Source: UBA2365 sp964594045
GTDB taxonomy: Bacteria > Bacteroidota > Bacteroidia > Chitinophagales > Saprospiraceae
Direction: 5' to 3'
DNA: 33,286 bases
Assembly (NCBI GenBank): GCA_964594045.1
Contig: CAZQKR010000044.1
Coordinates: 1 to 33,286, forward strand
Both the position numbers and the translations under genes were made by a program. The notes beneath the pieces are model-generated. The model was not told where the DNA came from, made no database searches, and saw nothing but the letters and a program-made list of their open reading frames with translations. Of the stretch, positions 7,918 through 17,398 are shown piece after piece; within the stretch, counting starts at the first letter, position 1, and every line of letters starts with the position of its first letter.

Positions 7918-10095
7918 ATGAAGTCCTTCAAAGAAATCAATGCCCGTATCATCCAGTCATTATTCCTTCCCGGGGATGATGAACAGACCAGGGACTTGAA
8001 AAAAACTTTTTATATTTTTTCAATCAACAGTATAATACCTATTGCCATTCTGACATTGATCTGCTATCTGTGGGAATTGCCTGTCCTGATGCAGTATGGA
8101 TTGTTATTATTAGGTTATTATCTGATCAATTTTCCTTATTTTTTGTATAGTAAGAAATTATACAGGAGGTATTTTTATATTGGTCAAATTTATACTTTGA
8201 TCATTACCCTGATCACGATCGCCAGACTGGGAGGAATTTTATACTCCGCCGGCTTAATTTATTCCTGTCTGACTGTGTCATTATTTACCTTCACTTTTCC
8301 TGAAAAAAAACTGGCTATCATAACCTCAGTAATGAGTTTAACAGGTATTGTTGTACTAACTATTGGCCAACCCTGGCTTACGATAGCGCCCGAAATGTTG
8401 CATCCATATAAAAATCTGGTATTTACTGCTGTGAATGCTTTTTGGCAGTCAATTTATATTCTTTCCATTGTCCTCAGTATTTTTGAGAAAAGAAATAAAG
8501 AAGAGCAGGAAAAAAATCAAAAGCTGCGCGAACTGGATCAATTAAAAACAAAACTTTTCAGTAATATTTCACATGAATTCAGGACGCCATTGACTTTGAT
8601 CCGGGGGGCTGCATCTTTACCTGACCCGGATCAGAAAAGTTTAATTCCATTTTTTGGAAAAGGCGGCAGACTTGAAATGATCTCCTCTAATTCCACGAGA
8701 TTGTTAAGGCTTGTCAATCAAATGCTTGACCTGTCCAGAATGGAGTCAGGGAATTTGCATGTAAAATCTGTTCAGACTGATGTAATACCACTGCTATCTT
8801 ATTTGGTGGAATCACGTAGAAGTTTTGCAGACCAGAAAAAAGTAAAACTCAGTTTTCATCCTGACCGGGATCAGTTGCTCATGGATATCGATGTTGAGAA
8901 GGTGGAGGATATCCTGCTTAATTTGATGCATAATGCAATAAAATTCACTCCGGAACATGGAGAGGTCATTGTTTCATTAATTGCAAATGAAAAGGATGGA
9001 CGAAATGTACTGATAAAGATTAAAGACACCGGAATCGGGATAGCGGAAGAACATATTGAAAAGATTTTTGATCGGTTTTATCAGGTAGATCAGAATTCTC
9101 CTGAAGGCAGTGGAATAGGATTGACCCTGACTAAAGAATATGTGCAATTAATGGGAGGTGAGTTGACCATTCAATCTAAATTGAACCAAGGAAGTACTTT
9201 CTCTGTTATTTTACCAATAAAAAATAAAGCGCAACTTATCCCTTTTGAAGAGCTGGTCAAAATGATCAACAGTGAAAGTTTTGAACCAATCATCTACGAT
9301 GATTTATTAAAAAGGACTCAAAATGAGGATGTTGAAAAGTCACCATTGGTCCTGATTGTTGAAGACAACAAAGAACTGGCCTATTTTCTCAGTTCGATGC
9401 TAAATCCTTTTTTCCGGATTGAAACCGCCTTCAATGGACAGGAAGGGGTTCAAAAGGCGACAGAAATCGTTCCTGACCTCATCATCAGTGATGTCATGAT
9501 GCCTGTTATGGATGGATTTCAATTATGCGATCAATTGAAAAATGACTTCAAAACCAATCATATTCCCATTATTTTACTGACGGCAAAAGTTGATGCAGAT
9601 TCAAGGCTGACGGGTCTTAAAAAAGGAGCCGATGATTACCTTGCAAAACCTTTCAACACGGATGAATTATTGATCAGGATCAAAAATCTGATAGAGAACA
9701 GAGAAAAACTTAAACAAAAGTATAGCCAGGTTCAGATCGGAGAATTGAATGAAGCAGAAGCTTTTACCGGATTGGATAAACTTTTCATGGACGAACTGAA
9801 TCAATTGCTTGAACAGCATTATACCAATGAAGATTTTGGAATAGAGGAAGCATGTAAAGCTATGAAGATCAGCAGGGTTCAACTGCACCGTAAACTGGTT
9901 GCTCTGACCGGCATGTCTGCATCGCATTTTATTAACAATTTCCGATTGGAAAAAGCCGCTGATTTGTTGCTTACAAGCAGAAAAAATATTGCTGAAATTG
10001 CGTATGAAACCGGTTTTTCAGATCCCAATTATTTTTCAAAACTATTCAAAAAAAGATACGGAAAATCTGCTTTCGAATTCAGAGGAAATGACTGA
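7918..10095 (+). CDS. Membrane hybrid histidine kinase / response regulator / AraC-type regulator
   Basis: A one-protein two-component system of 725 residues. About six hydrophobic segments (residues 31-190) form a membrane sensor with only short loops, so there is no large periplasmic ligand domain. A short coiled linker (190-215) leads to the HisKA domain with H219 in FSNISHEFRTPLTLI. The HATPase domain has an N box at N339, G1 at DTGIGIAEEH (370-379) and G2 at GSGIGLTLTK (397-406). The receiver domain (476-595) has the phospho-acceptor D525 in SDVMMPVMDG and K577. The C-terminus (624-722) is an AraC-type double helix-turn-helix ending in the GFSDPNYFSKLFKKRYG motif. Classical Bacteroides HTCS regulators have a periplasmic YWTD/Y_Y_Y sensor, which is absent here. 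It lies 111 bp upstream of the kelch gene on the same strand, a plausible but unproven target. Confidence 0.95.
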   Translation: MKSFKEINARIIQSLFLPGDDEQTRDLKKTFYIFSINSIIPIAILTLICYLWELPVLMQYGLLLLGYYLINFPYFLYSKKLYRRYFYIGQIYTLIITLITIARLGGILYSAGLIYSCLTVSLFTFTFPEKKLAIITSVMSLTGIVVLTIGQPWLTIAPEMLHPYKNLVFTAVNAFWQSIYILSIVLSIFEKRNKEEQEKNQKLRELDQLKTKLFSNISHEFRTPLTLIRGAASLPDPDQKSLIPFFGKGGRLEMISSNSTRLLRLVNQMLDLSRMESGNLHVKSVQTDVIPLLSYLVESRRSFADQKKVKLSFHPDRDQLLMDIDVEKVEDILLNLMHNAIKFTPEHGEVIVSLIANEKDGRNVLIKIKDTGIGIAEEHIEKIFDRFYQVDQNSPEGSGIGLTLTKEYVQLMGGELTIQSKLNQGSTFSVILPIKNKAQLIPFEELVKMINSESFEPIIYDDLLKRTQNEDVEKSPLVLIVEDNKELAYFLSSMLNPFFRIETAFNGQEGVQKATEIVPDLIISDVMMPVMDGFQLCDQLKNDFKTNHIPIILLTAKVDADSRLTGLKKGADDYLAKPFNTDELLIRIKNLIENREKLKQKYSQVQIGELNEAEAFTGLDKLFMDELNQLLEQHYTNEDFGIEEACKAMKISRVQLHRKLVALTGMSASHFINNFRLEKAADLLLTSRKNIAEIAYETGFSDPNYFSKLFKKRYGKSAFEFRGND

Positions 10096-10206
10096 GTCTC
10101 CTTGATTTCATTATTTATTTTACCCTGAAACAATGTTCCACAACATGTTACAATAGTCCTAACCGGAGGGTTGTCAAATGGTGTTATTTTGTGAAAAAAT
10201 AGTACC

Positions 10207-12597
10207 ATGAAAACAAAAACGATCTTTACTGTCTTATTGATTTTAACTCAGATTTCAATTTATGCCCAGGGTACCTGGACACAAACAAATCTTTCACTTG
10301 CAAGAGGCCAGATGGAAGCTGCCATCAACGGACCAAATATTTATTTTGCGGGAGGACTGACCGGTTCAGCATGGACTCCGAAAGTGGACATCTATAATGT
10401 AGTTTCCGGCCAATGGTCAACAGCAAACCTGTCTTTAGCCAGGTCATTTCCTGCTGCTGCCAGTCTGGGCAATAAAGTCGTTTTTGCCGGAGGTATGAAT
10501 CCAAATGCAACCTCCCGGGTTGATATTTTTAACACAGTTACCCAAACCTGGACCACGGCAAATTTGTCGAAAGCACGATTTTCAATGGGAACTGCAGCGT
10601 ATGGGAGTAAAATACTATTTGCAGGAGGAACAGACATTATTAAATACGAGGTTTATAATCATGTTGATATCTATGATATTAACACTAATGCCTGGACAAC
10701 GGATACTTTGTCTGTCGCCCGGGCAGCAATGGGAACAGCTACCGTGGGTTCCAAAGCTTATTTCGGGGGTGGCTATATGCTCAATGGCTTATGCAGTGAC
10801 AGGATCGATATCTATGACTTTACAACAGGAACATGGGAACAAGCTACATTGCCTTTAGCACGTGGTTTTCTGGCAGCCGCCGCCGTTGGGAAAAAGATAC
10901 TTTTCGCAGGAGGCATGACGGAGCAAAATCTGCCTACTAACCGGGTGGATATCTATGATACGGAGACTAAAACATGGACTGTTTCAGCACTTTCTGTTCC
11001 GAGAGCTTTTTTCAGCAATGCCGCATCCATGAATGGGAAAGCTTATTTTGCCGGCGGTATTTTGGTAGATTTTACAACTGATGTAATTGATGGCGCTTTC
11101 GAAATGGTTGATATTTTTGACTCAAAAACTGGTAACTGGACAGCAGAGCATTTAAGCCATGCCGTCAATTCAAATGTTGTTATAGGATATCAAAACAAAC
11201 TGTACAGCGCTGGTGGCTTTACAGACAATGGAGCGATTAAAACGGTGGATATTTATAACGCAGGATTCGGAAACTGGTCACAAACAGATTTATCGCAATA
11301 CAAAGAACACATGGCTTCTGCCGTTTTAGGCGACAAAGTGTTTTTTGCGGGTGGTTTTGCCGTTAAACCTGACTTTTCAGGGCAATTTTCCACGGATAAA
11401 GTTGAAATTTATGACACTAAAACAGGCCAATGGACCTATGACAAATTGTCCAAAGGAAGGGATTGGCTGGAAGGAGCAAGCGCTGGAACCAAAGTAATAT
11501 TTGCAGGCGGATGGGATGATGTGGGCAATCTTCAAAAAACAGTCGATATTTATGACACATTGACTAAAAAATGGTCAGTAGCAAATTTATCAATTGCCCG
11601 GAGGATGTTAAGTCCCGCAAGTGATGGCAAAATCGTGATGTTTGCAGGTGGCAGCATCAGTAATGGTTCAGCATCTTCTAGAATAGATATTTATGAAGCA
11701 CAATCAGGACTTTGGAGTACTGATGAGTTATCGGAACCAAGGATGTTGTTAAGTCCTGCTGTTGCCGGTGATCTGATATTTTTTGCCGGCGGACTCTTTT
11801 ATGATGGAATTATAGGTGAAAGCTCCTACAAAGCAATAGATGTTGTGGATATTTATAATATTAAAACAAAATCATGGAGTAAATCAAAGCTATCAATTCC
11901 AAGATTTTTTATGGCATCTGCAGTAGCCGGTGATAAAGTTCTGTTTGCCGGAGGTTTGGAAATATCCGGAGCTCCCTCTGACAGGATAGATATTTACGAT
12001 GTCACAACAGGTGAGTGGAGTATAGATTCATTGTCTGTTGCCAGAGGTTTTGAAGATAATGACCAAAGTGCAGCTACTGTATGTGGTAAAGCTTTTTTCG
12101 TAGGTGGTATGAAAAGCTTACCGGGGATTTATGTTGAAGACTATAATACTATTGATATATATAATCCCGAAACAAATACATGGGATACAGATCAATTGCC
12201 CTACAATTTATTTGGTCATTCAGTAGTTGGTGTTAACAATAAACTGATCGTTGCAGGTGGAATGTCCATCCATCCTCAGGGTTTTGATATTCATAAGGAA
12301 GTGTTGATCTTTGATTGCTTCACCAGCAAAACGATAGAACCGGGAAATCACTTTTCTGATCTCAAAATCTTCCCCAATCCCACCTCCGACCATTTCACCC
12401 TGGATCTGCCCGAAGATTTCAATTTTGAAAATTCCGTAATGACCGTTTACGACATCTACGGCAGGAAGATCATGCAAAAGAAGGGAAATAAGCTGACTGA
12501 ATTACATCGGACCGATGAATGGAGTTCTGGTTTGTATTTTATCACTATTGAAAATCAGCAGGTTAAAAGATCCGGTAAGCTATTGCTGATCCGGTGA
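10207..12597 (+). CDS. Secreted kelch-repeat protein with T9SS sorting domain
   Basis: A 796-residue exported surface protein. A signal peptide (1-20, ending ISIYAQ) is followed by kelch-type repeats of about 47 residues, each with a strand ending in the diglycine motif (such as VVFAGG or ILFAGG), then VDIYD and a W-containing strand. I count 14 such GG blocks between residue 46 and about 700. Since kelch propellers usually have six or seven blades, 14 would fit two seven-bladed propellers in a row; this is inference. The last 80 residues form a T9SS type A sorting domain starting IFPNPTSDHF and ending SGKLLLIR. No catalytic residues are recognisable, so binding or adhesion to glycans or proteins is more likely than catalysis. 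It follows the hybrid kinase gene and ends at a shared bidirectional terminator. Confidence 0.92.
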   Translation: MKTKTIFTVLLILTQISIYAQGTWTQTNLSLARGQMEAAINGPNIYFAGGLTGSAWTPKVDIYNVVSGQWSTANLSLARSFPAAASLGNKVVFAGGMNPNATSRVDIFNTVTQTWTTANLSKARFSMGTAAYGSKILFAGGTDIIKYEVYNHVDIYDINTNAWTTDTLSVARAAMGTATVGSKAYFGGGYMLNGLCSDRIDIYDFTTGTWEQATLPLARGFLAAAAVGKKILFAGGMTEQNLPTNRVDIYDTETKTWTVSALSVPRAFFSNAASMNGKAYFAGGILVDFTTDVIDGAFEMVDIFDSKTGNWTAEHLSHAVNSNVVIGYQNKLYSAGGFTDNGAIKTVDIYNAGFGNWSQTDLSQYKEHMASAVLGDKVFFAGGFAVKPDFSGQFSTDKVEIYDTKTGQWTYDKLSKGRDWLEGASAGTKVIFAGGWDDVGNLQKTVDIYDTLTKKWSVANLSIARRMLSPASDGKIVMFAGGSISNGSASSRIDIYEAQSGLWSTDELSEPRMLLSPAVAGDLIFFAGGLFYDGIIGESSYKAIDVVDIYNIKTKSWSKSKLSIPRFFMASAVAGDKVLFAGGLEISGAPSDRIDIYDVTTGEWSIDSLSVARGFEDNDQSAATVCGKAFFVGGMKSLPGIYVEDYNTIDIYNPETNTWDTDQLPYNLFGHSVVGVNNKLIVAGGMSIHPQGFDIHKEVLIFDCFTSKTIEPGNHFSDLKIFPNPTSDHFTLDLPEDFNFENSVMTVYDIYGRKIMQKKGNKLTELHRTDEWSSGLYFITIENQQVKRSGKLLLIR

Positions 12598-12656
12598 TGG
12601 TTCGTCCCGTAAATAGCGGAAAGTTGATTTGAGGCCATTAAAGTAAGTTTCTTGTT

Positions 12657-12690
12657 AAAAAAAAAGAGCCTGACATCGCAGGCTCTTTTA
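12657..12690. terminator. Bidirectional terminator between convergent genes
   Basis: AAAAGAGCCTG (12662-12672) and CAGGCTCTTTT (12679-12689) form a perfect 11-bp stem with a 6-nt loop. It is flanked by A on the left and T on the right, so it can end both the kelch gene (plus) and the receptor gene (minus). Confidence 0.9.
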
Positions 12691-12696
12691 TATTTA

Positions 12697-15162
12697 TTAT
12701 CCTTCCTGTTCCCCATTTCCATTGGTCTTGAGGTCATCATTGGAAATTTTGGATCTTCTTTCTTTAAAATTCAGCTTTCCGAATTGGTAACTGAAGCTGA
12801 CACCAATACTTCTGAACAGGAATGAGTTATTGGATACCTGATAAAAACCAGGTCCTTCAGCAATGTTTTCCATATTCCTGTACTTGTTGAATGGTGCAAT
12901 TGCCCTGATACCAAGGGTCGCTCTTTTATTCCAGAATTGTTTGTCAATACCGATATTGTACATCCACCATGAAGATTGCGTACCCTGGATGCTCAACCTG
13001 GGAGAATTGTAATGACCTCCTGCATTGATCGACCATTCCTGTGGCAATTTGTAGGTTGCATTCAGGGAGCCCCTGTACTGCATACCAAAATTGCTGAGAT
13101 CCTGACCTTCATTTGACCCTGTTGCATCATAGGTGTAAACATCAATATTACCCCTCAATTCCAGTGCTTTGAACAATGTGGCGGACCCGAACAAATTCAT
13201 TCCGACAGAATTTCGTATTCCAAGGTTGAAATAAGTTGTCTCGGAAGTATCTGATTCATTGATCAGCAGGAAGTTCTCTATAACCTGATCTGTGTATTTG
13301 TAATAAACAGAAAGATTAAGGGAAGCGCTTTTGAAAAATTTACTGTATCCCAGGTCGATCTGCTGCATTCTTTCCGGCTTGAGCAATGGATTACCGTAAG
13401 AGATATTCCTGGGGTCATCGTCATTGATAAACGGATTGATCTGGTTTAAACCAGGCCGCTGAATTCTTTTGCTGTAGCTCATCTTGATGGATGAAAAGTC
13501 TTTAAACCTTTTCTGGAGCATCAGACTGGGGAAAAGATTGTCGTATAAATTGTCAAACGGATCAAACCTGCCTGAATCAAAAAAACCGTCCAATTCTGTA
13601 TGTTCATACCTTAAACCGGCTTTCATACTGATCTGAGCAGGTAAATTGACAGTCAGACTGGAGTAAGCACCATACACCATTTGGTTGTAGTTAAATACAT
13701 CAGTCCTTTTTTCATCTATTGTCTCCTCTTCAGTGGTTTTGTCCGTCAGGATTTTTTTGTAGTCGGAAGCCATATCCCTGTAGATCGCTTTTGCCCCGAC
13801 TTCAAGCTTTATGTTGGAAGAAAACGGATGCACATAATCCGTTTGCAATGTATATTCATCGTTCTGACCATAATTCTCATTATTCTCAAGAAATGATTTA
13901 TCTGAATAAGAGGCAAAATTGTCATTTGTACTGATATCGGTGTCCATCTGAAAAGCTATCGTAAATTCCCTTTCTTTTGACTTGGCAAATTTTTTGGAAT
14001 AATCAATAGACCAATCAAAGCCTTTGTTGAAATTGGTTGACTCATTCTCGCGGGTAAATTCATAAAGGCTGTTCAACAGGTAGTTTTCAAACGAACCTTC
14101 AACCGTTCCGTTTCTTGATCCGCCCCGGCCCCTGTAGCCAAATGATGAATTGATACTGTTGAATGCATTGAAATCATAGTATAGCTCCAAACCAGTTCTG
14201 AATCCAAGCATTTTGTTAGAACTTGTGCCGTTTTGAGTGGTCAACTGAGCTAAGGTTTCACCGGAATACACCTCCCTGGTCAAATCGTTTGTGCCTTCTG
14301 CTGGAAACCTGTTGTGTAAGCCCCCTCTGGCAGACACTCCAAATCTGCCTCTGTTTAAAGAAATATTGCCATTTCCATTGGTATTTCTATCCCCGACAAA
14401 TCCTCCGATCCTGCCAGAGAATCCTTCAATCCGCTTCTTTTTGGTAACGATATTGACGATCCCGGCAGTGCCTTCTCCGTCGTATTTGGCGCCAGGTGAA
14501 GTGATCACCTCGACATTTTCTATTTCGTCAGATGGAAACATCTTTAAAGCGTCGGCCACATTGTCAGAAAACATACCTGAAGGCTTGCCATTCAATAATA
14601 TCTTTACCCTTTCTGATCCTCTTAAGGATACATTGCCGTCCATGTCAACGGTCAGCATGGGAACTTTCCTGAGCACATCCACAGCGTCTCCTCCGATCAG
14701 CGACCTGTCATTGGCAACATTGTAAACCAGTTTGTCAACCTGGTTTTCTACAAGTGAGCGCTGATCAGTGATCTGCACTTCTTCAAGCAAGACCACACTT
14801 GATCCAAGCAGTATTTTACCGATATGATTGTCAGGTTTGGCTCCTGTGAGTTGAACGGGTGAAATCGTCTTGGTCTCATAGCCCAGAAATGAGATCCTGA
14901 TGGCATACATGCCAAGATTTTTTTCACTGAATTTAAATTTACCGTGATCATCTGTGAGCGATCCGTCCAGAAGCTTTTGACCACTTTTGTCAAGTAATTC
15001 AATGGAGGCAAACTCAACAGGCTTGCCAGAAACGGAGTCAATGACAATTCCATCAATCGCACCGGTAATGCCAGGTTGTTCGCCGCGGCCGTTGGCACGT
15101 TGTTGTCCATAAACCACCTGAACAAGGACTAAAAACAAAAATATATTAATTAATTTATTCAT
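12697..15162 (-). CDS. Outer-membrane beta-barrel, TonB-receptor-like protein with carboxypeptidase-regulatory domain
   Basis: An 821-residue outer-membrane protein. A signal peptide (1-19, ending VVYGQ) is followed by a carboxypeptidase-D regulatory-like beta-sandwich (about 35-118; GIVIDSVSGKPVEFASIEL). A TonB-plug-like domain follows (about 125-245), with the SERVKILLNGKPSGMF and GTAGIVNIVTKKK motifs. The rest is a long barrel rich in alternating aromatic strands, and the tail contains the ISNDDLK element typical of the OMP_b-brl_3 family. No SusD partner gene is adjacent, so this is not a classical SusCD pair. The ligand is unknown; import of a scarce nutrient or a siderophore, or an export/assembly role, are all possible. 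The start ATG at 15160-15162 gives a normal signal peptide. Confidence 0.93.
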   Translation of the reverse strand: MNKLINIFLFLVLVQVVYGQQRANGRGEQPGITGAIDGIVIDSVSGKPVEFASIELLDKSGQKLLDGSLTDDHGKFKFSEKNLGMYAIRISFLGYETKTISPVQLTGAKPDNHIGKILLGSSVVLLEEVQITDQRSLVENQVDKLVYNVANDRSLIGGDAVDVLRKVPMLTVDMDGNVSLRGSERVKILLNGKPSGMFSDNVADALKMFPSDEIENVEVITSPGAKYDGEGTAGIVNIVTKKKRIEGFSGRIGGFVGDRNTNGNGNISLNRGRFGVSARGGLHNRFPAEGTNDLTREVYSGETLAQLTTQNGTSSNKMLGFRTGLELYYDFNAFNSINSSFGYRGRGGSRNGTVEGSFENYLLNSLYEFTRENESTNFNKGFDWSIDYSKKFAKSKEREFTIAFQMDTDISTNDNFASYSDKSFLENNENYGQNDEYTLQTDYVHPFSSNIKLEVGAKAIYRDMASDYKKILTDKTTEEETIDEKRTDVFNYNQMVYGAYSSLTVNLPAQISMKAGLRYEHTELDGFFDSGRFDPFDNLYDNLFPSLMLQKRFKDFSSIKMSYSKRIQRPGLNQINPFINDDDPRNISYGNPLLKPERMQQIDLGYSKFFKSASLNLSVYYKYTDQVIENFLLINESDTSETTYFNLGIRNSVGMNLFGSATLFKALELRGNIDVYTYDATGSNEGQDLSNFGMQYRGSLNATYKLPQEWSINAGGHYNSPRLSIQGTQSSWWMYNIGIDKQFWNKRATLGIRAIAPFNKYRNMENIAEGPGFYQVSNNSFLFRSIGVSFSYQFGKLNFKERRSKISNDDLKTNGNGEQEG

Positions 15163-15343
15163 TTGAAATTTTATTTTTCAAGTTTAAAAAATCATATTCA
15201 CGAAAGTTATATTGATCAAATGCAAAACTAAATCTGAAATTCATATTGCCGGTCGCCGGGAGTCTGTAGGTCGCACTGTGCTGCTGGATTGAAAAGGTCT
15301 GCACAAATCAGCCATTCTCCACTCAGAAATTCAGAATGTTTCA

Positions 15344-15373
15344 ATTGGCAGATTCATTTCAATGGTATTTTTG
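15344..15373 (+). promoter_or_regulatory. Possible promoter of the 51-codon ORF
   Basis: ATTG (15344-15347; one mismatch to TTTG), an 18-bp spacer and TATTTTTG (15366-15373). The predicted start near 15380 is 13 nt before an ATG, the same short-leader geometry as at the glycosyltransferase gene. Confidence 0.35.
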
Positions 15374-15392
15374 ACGAAAAAAACCTAAATTC

Positions 15393-15548
15393 ATGATCAA
15401 CATATCCGGAATACCCCAATTTGACTGCAATATTAAGGATATGTTTAATTTACCGGAATTTAATATTGATAATACTTTGTTAATTCTGTATCATGGTTTT
15501 CTGAATATGGGAGAATATACCTGTATCTGGCTGAAAAGCAGGCTTTAA
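15393..15548 (+). CDS. Possible 51-residue small protein
   Basis: An ATG-to-TAA frame of 51 codons on the strand opposite to both neighbours. The product starts MINISGIPQF and ends CIWLKSRL. It has two cysteines (12 and 44) and a central hydrophobic stretch (TLLILYHGFLN) too short and mixed for a confident membrane helix. I recognise no family. Support comes from a promoter-like element with correct spacing just upstream, and from the frame filling a large gene-free gap. Against it: its small size, unknown conservation, and AT-rich surroundings in which such promoter words occur by chance. Treat as a candidate only. Confidence 0.3.
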   Translation: MINISGIPQFDCNIKDMFNLPEFNIDNTLLILYHGFLNMGEYTCIWLKSRL

Positions 15549-15559
15549 AAGTTAAATAA

Positions 15560-15595
15560 AGAAAATTTCTGCAGGAAACACTGAAGAAATTTTCT
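15560..15595 (-). terminator. Possible AT-rich terminator of the acyl-CoA ligase gene
   Basis: AGAAAATTTCT (15560-15570) and AGAAATTTTCT (15585-15595) are perfect inverted copies with a 14-nt loop, 24 bp beyond the ligase stop. On the minus strand a T-rich stretch follows. The stem is GC-poor, so strength is doubtful. Confidence 0.35.
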
Positions 15596-15619
15596 GATTG
15601 ATGCAAACTTCAGAATAGT

Positions 15620-17398
15620 TTATTTTTCGGGATAAAGTTCACCGATCAGGGATCTGTACTTCTCCATCAATTGTTTGCGTTTCAGTTTTTGAGTTGGCGT
15701 CAGTAAGCCATTGTCTGTATTCCAGCTTTCGTTGATCAGTTTAAAGACTTTGATCGTCTCTACCTGGTCGAGATGACTGTTTTGTTTTTCCACCTCTTTG
15801 TGGATCCGCTCAATGACAGCCGGGATCGTGATCATTTCATCGATATTGGTGAATTTTACATGGTGCAGTTCACACCATTTTGACAAAAACTCAAAATCGG
15901 GAATAATGATGGCAGCAGCATATTTTTGATTTTCTCCAACTACCATTACCTGATCAATGAACTGACTTTCTTTCAGATAGTTTTCAACTTTTTGCGGAGC
16001 GACATACTTGCCTCCGGACAATTTGAAAATCTCTTTTTTACGGTCAGTTATGTATAATAAATTATGCTCATCTATATGACCAATATCTCCGGTGTAGAAC
16101 CAACCTTCACGGTCAATAGCCTTCATGGTAAGTTCAGGATCTTTATAATAACCCATCATCACATTTTCGCCCCTTGCCAGGATCTCTCCGTCTTCAGCGA
16201 TTTTTACTTCAATACCTTCAGGAATGATACCAACAGATCCGAATGCCACTCCGGGGAAACTGCTTTTGTTGGCAGATATCAGCGGTGATGTTTCAGTCAG
16301 ACCATAACCTTCCTGAACAGTGATGCCGGCAGCCCAGAATATCCTGGCTAACCTGGGTTGGAGCGCTGCACCACCTGAAATAACGGCTTTCAATTCGCCT
16401 CCCAATGCTTCCTGCCATTTGCTGAAGATCAGTTTCCTGGCAATTTTAAGTCTGAAATTATACCAGGCACTTCTTTTTGCAGGGTCAGGGTCAAACTGAT
16501 CTCCCAGTCTGACTGCCCAGAAAAACAGTACTTTTTTGATCCCTTTCAAAGTCCGGCCTTTATTGATGATCTTATCATACACTTTTTCAAAAATCCTCGG
16601 AACAGTGATGAATGTATTGACCCTGATCTCGCGCATATTGTCTCCGAGTGTTTCGATGCTTTCCGGGTAATGGATCTTAAGTCCGATGTATTGCCATAAA
16701 TAATTGCCCACCCTTTCCAGGATATGACACAAAGGTAAAAAGCTCAAAGCACGTTCACCCGGATGGAGATCAGGAACGAAATCCCGGGCGATCTTGATGT
16801 TTGAAACCACATTTCTGTGCGAAAGCATCACACCTTTTGACAACCCGGTTGTCCCTGAAGTATAGATCAGAGTCAACAGATCTTCAGGGCTGACTTCCTG
16901 CATACGGTGCTGTAGCGTGATAACCGGATTGTCCACTTTTTGTGCATTTACGAGGATCTTATCCCAGTTTTTGGCACCAAATACCTGGTCAATGGTATAA
17001 ATGTCTCCAATATTCGGTACTTTTTCGGCAATGGGTGCGATTTTGTCATATAATTCTTTTGAAGACAGGATCAGAATACGTGCATCCGAATGGGATAAAA
17101 TATGCTCATACTCCCTTTGACTGACAGTAGGGTAGATGCTGACATGAACACAACCCGCCTGGGAAATGCCAAAATCTATAATATTCCATTCCGGCCTGTT
17201 TTCGATGACTGTTGCTATTTTATCTCCTTTTTTGAAACCCATTGCGATCAGCCCGAGGCTGAAAGTATTGACATTGTCAATATACTCTGAAGCACTCATC
17301 GACAGCCACATGCCATTTTTTTTAATGGAAAGGGCCTTTTCATGATTATATTTTTCGACAAATCTCAATATGTCAAATGTTCTTTGTATGTCTTGCAT
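15620..17398 (-). CDS. Long-chain fatty acid-CoA ligase (AMP-binding enzyme)
   Basis: Activates fatty acids to acyl-CoA through an acyl-AMP intermediate, at the inner face of the membrane, for beta-oxidation or lipid synthesis. The length of 592 residues fits the bacterial FadD15-like long-chain type. The adenylate-forming motifs are complete: the P-loop YTSGTTGLSKG (179-189), SGGAALQPRLA (341-351), GYGLTETSP (364-372), WFYTGDIG (433-440) and the hinge DRKKEIFKLSGGKYV (452-466). The C-terminal TPTQKLKR segment carries the lysine expected for the adenylation step. The insertion around 285-330 (FFWAVRLGDQ, then a basic stretch) is usual in this subgroup. It stands alone with a 351-bp AT-rich region upstream. 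Exact chain-length preference cannot be read from the sequence. Confidence 0.95.
   Translation of the reverse strand: MQDIQRTFDILRFVEKYNHEKALSIKKNGMWLSMSASEYIDNVNTFSLGLIAMGFKKGDKIATVIENRPEWNIIDFGISQAGCVHVSIYPTVSQREYEHILSHSDARILILSSKELYDKIAPIAEKVPNIGDIYTIDQVFGAKNWDKILVNAQKVDNPVITLQHRMQEVSPEDLLTLIYTSGTTGLSKGVMLSHRNVVSNIKIARDFVPDLHPGERALSFLPLCHILERVGNYLWQYIGLKIHYPESIETLGDNMREIRVNTFITVPRIFEKVYDKIINKGRTLKGIKKVLFFWAVRLGDQFDPDPAKRSAWYNFRLKIARKLIFSKWQEALGGELKAVISGGAALQPRLARIFWAAGITVQEGYGLTETSPLISANKSSFPGVAFGSVGIIPEGIEVKIAEDGEILARGENVMMGYYKDPELTMKAIDREGWFYTGDIGHIDEHNLLYITDRKKEIFKLSGGKYVAPQKVENYLKESQFIDQVMVVGENQKYAAAIIIPDFEFLSKWCELHHVKFTNIDEMITIPAVIERIHKEVEKQNSHLDQVETIKVFKLINESWNTDNGLLTPTQKLKRKQLMEKYRSLIGELYPEK

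Larger units (their letters stand above)
15163..15619. other. 457-bp intergenic region upstream of the receptor gene
   Basis: Lies between two minus-strand genes. A minus-strand TAGTTTTG (-7-like) is at 15223-15230 without a good -33 box, and it could serve the receptor gene. It also holds a plus-strand promoter-like pair with a 51-codon frame (15393-15548), and an inverted repeat near the end of the acyl-CoA ligase gene (15560-15595). Confidence 0.5.

Noticed and set aside
14291..14725. 144-codon frame opposite the outer-membrane receptor gene
   Set aside because: A shadow of the plug-domain coding region; proline-rich low-complexity product with no promoter.
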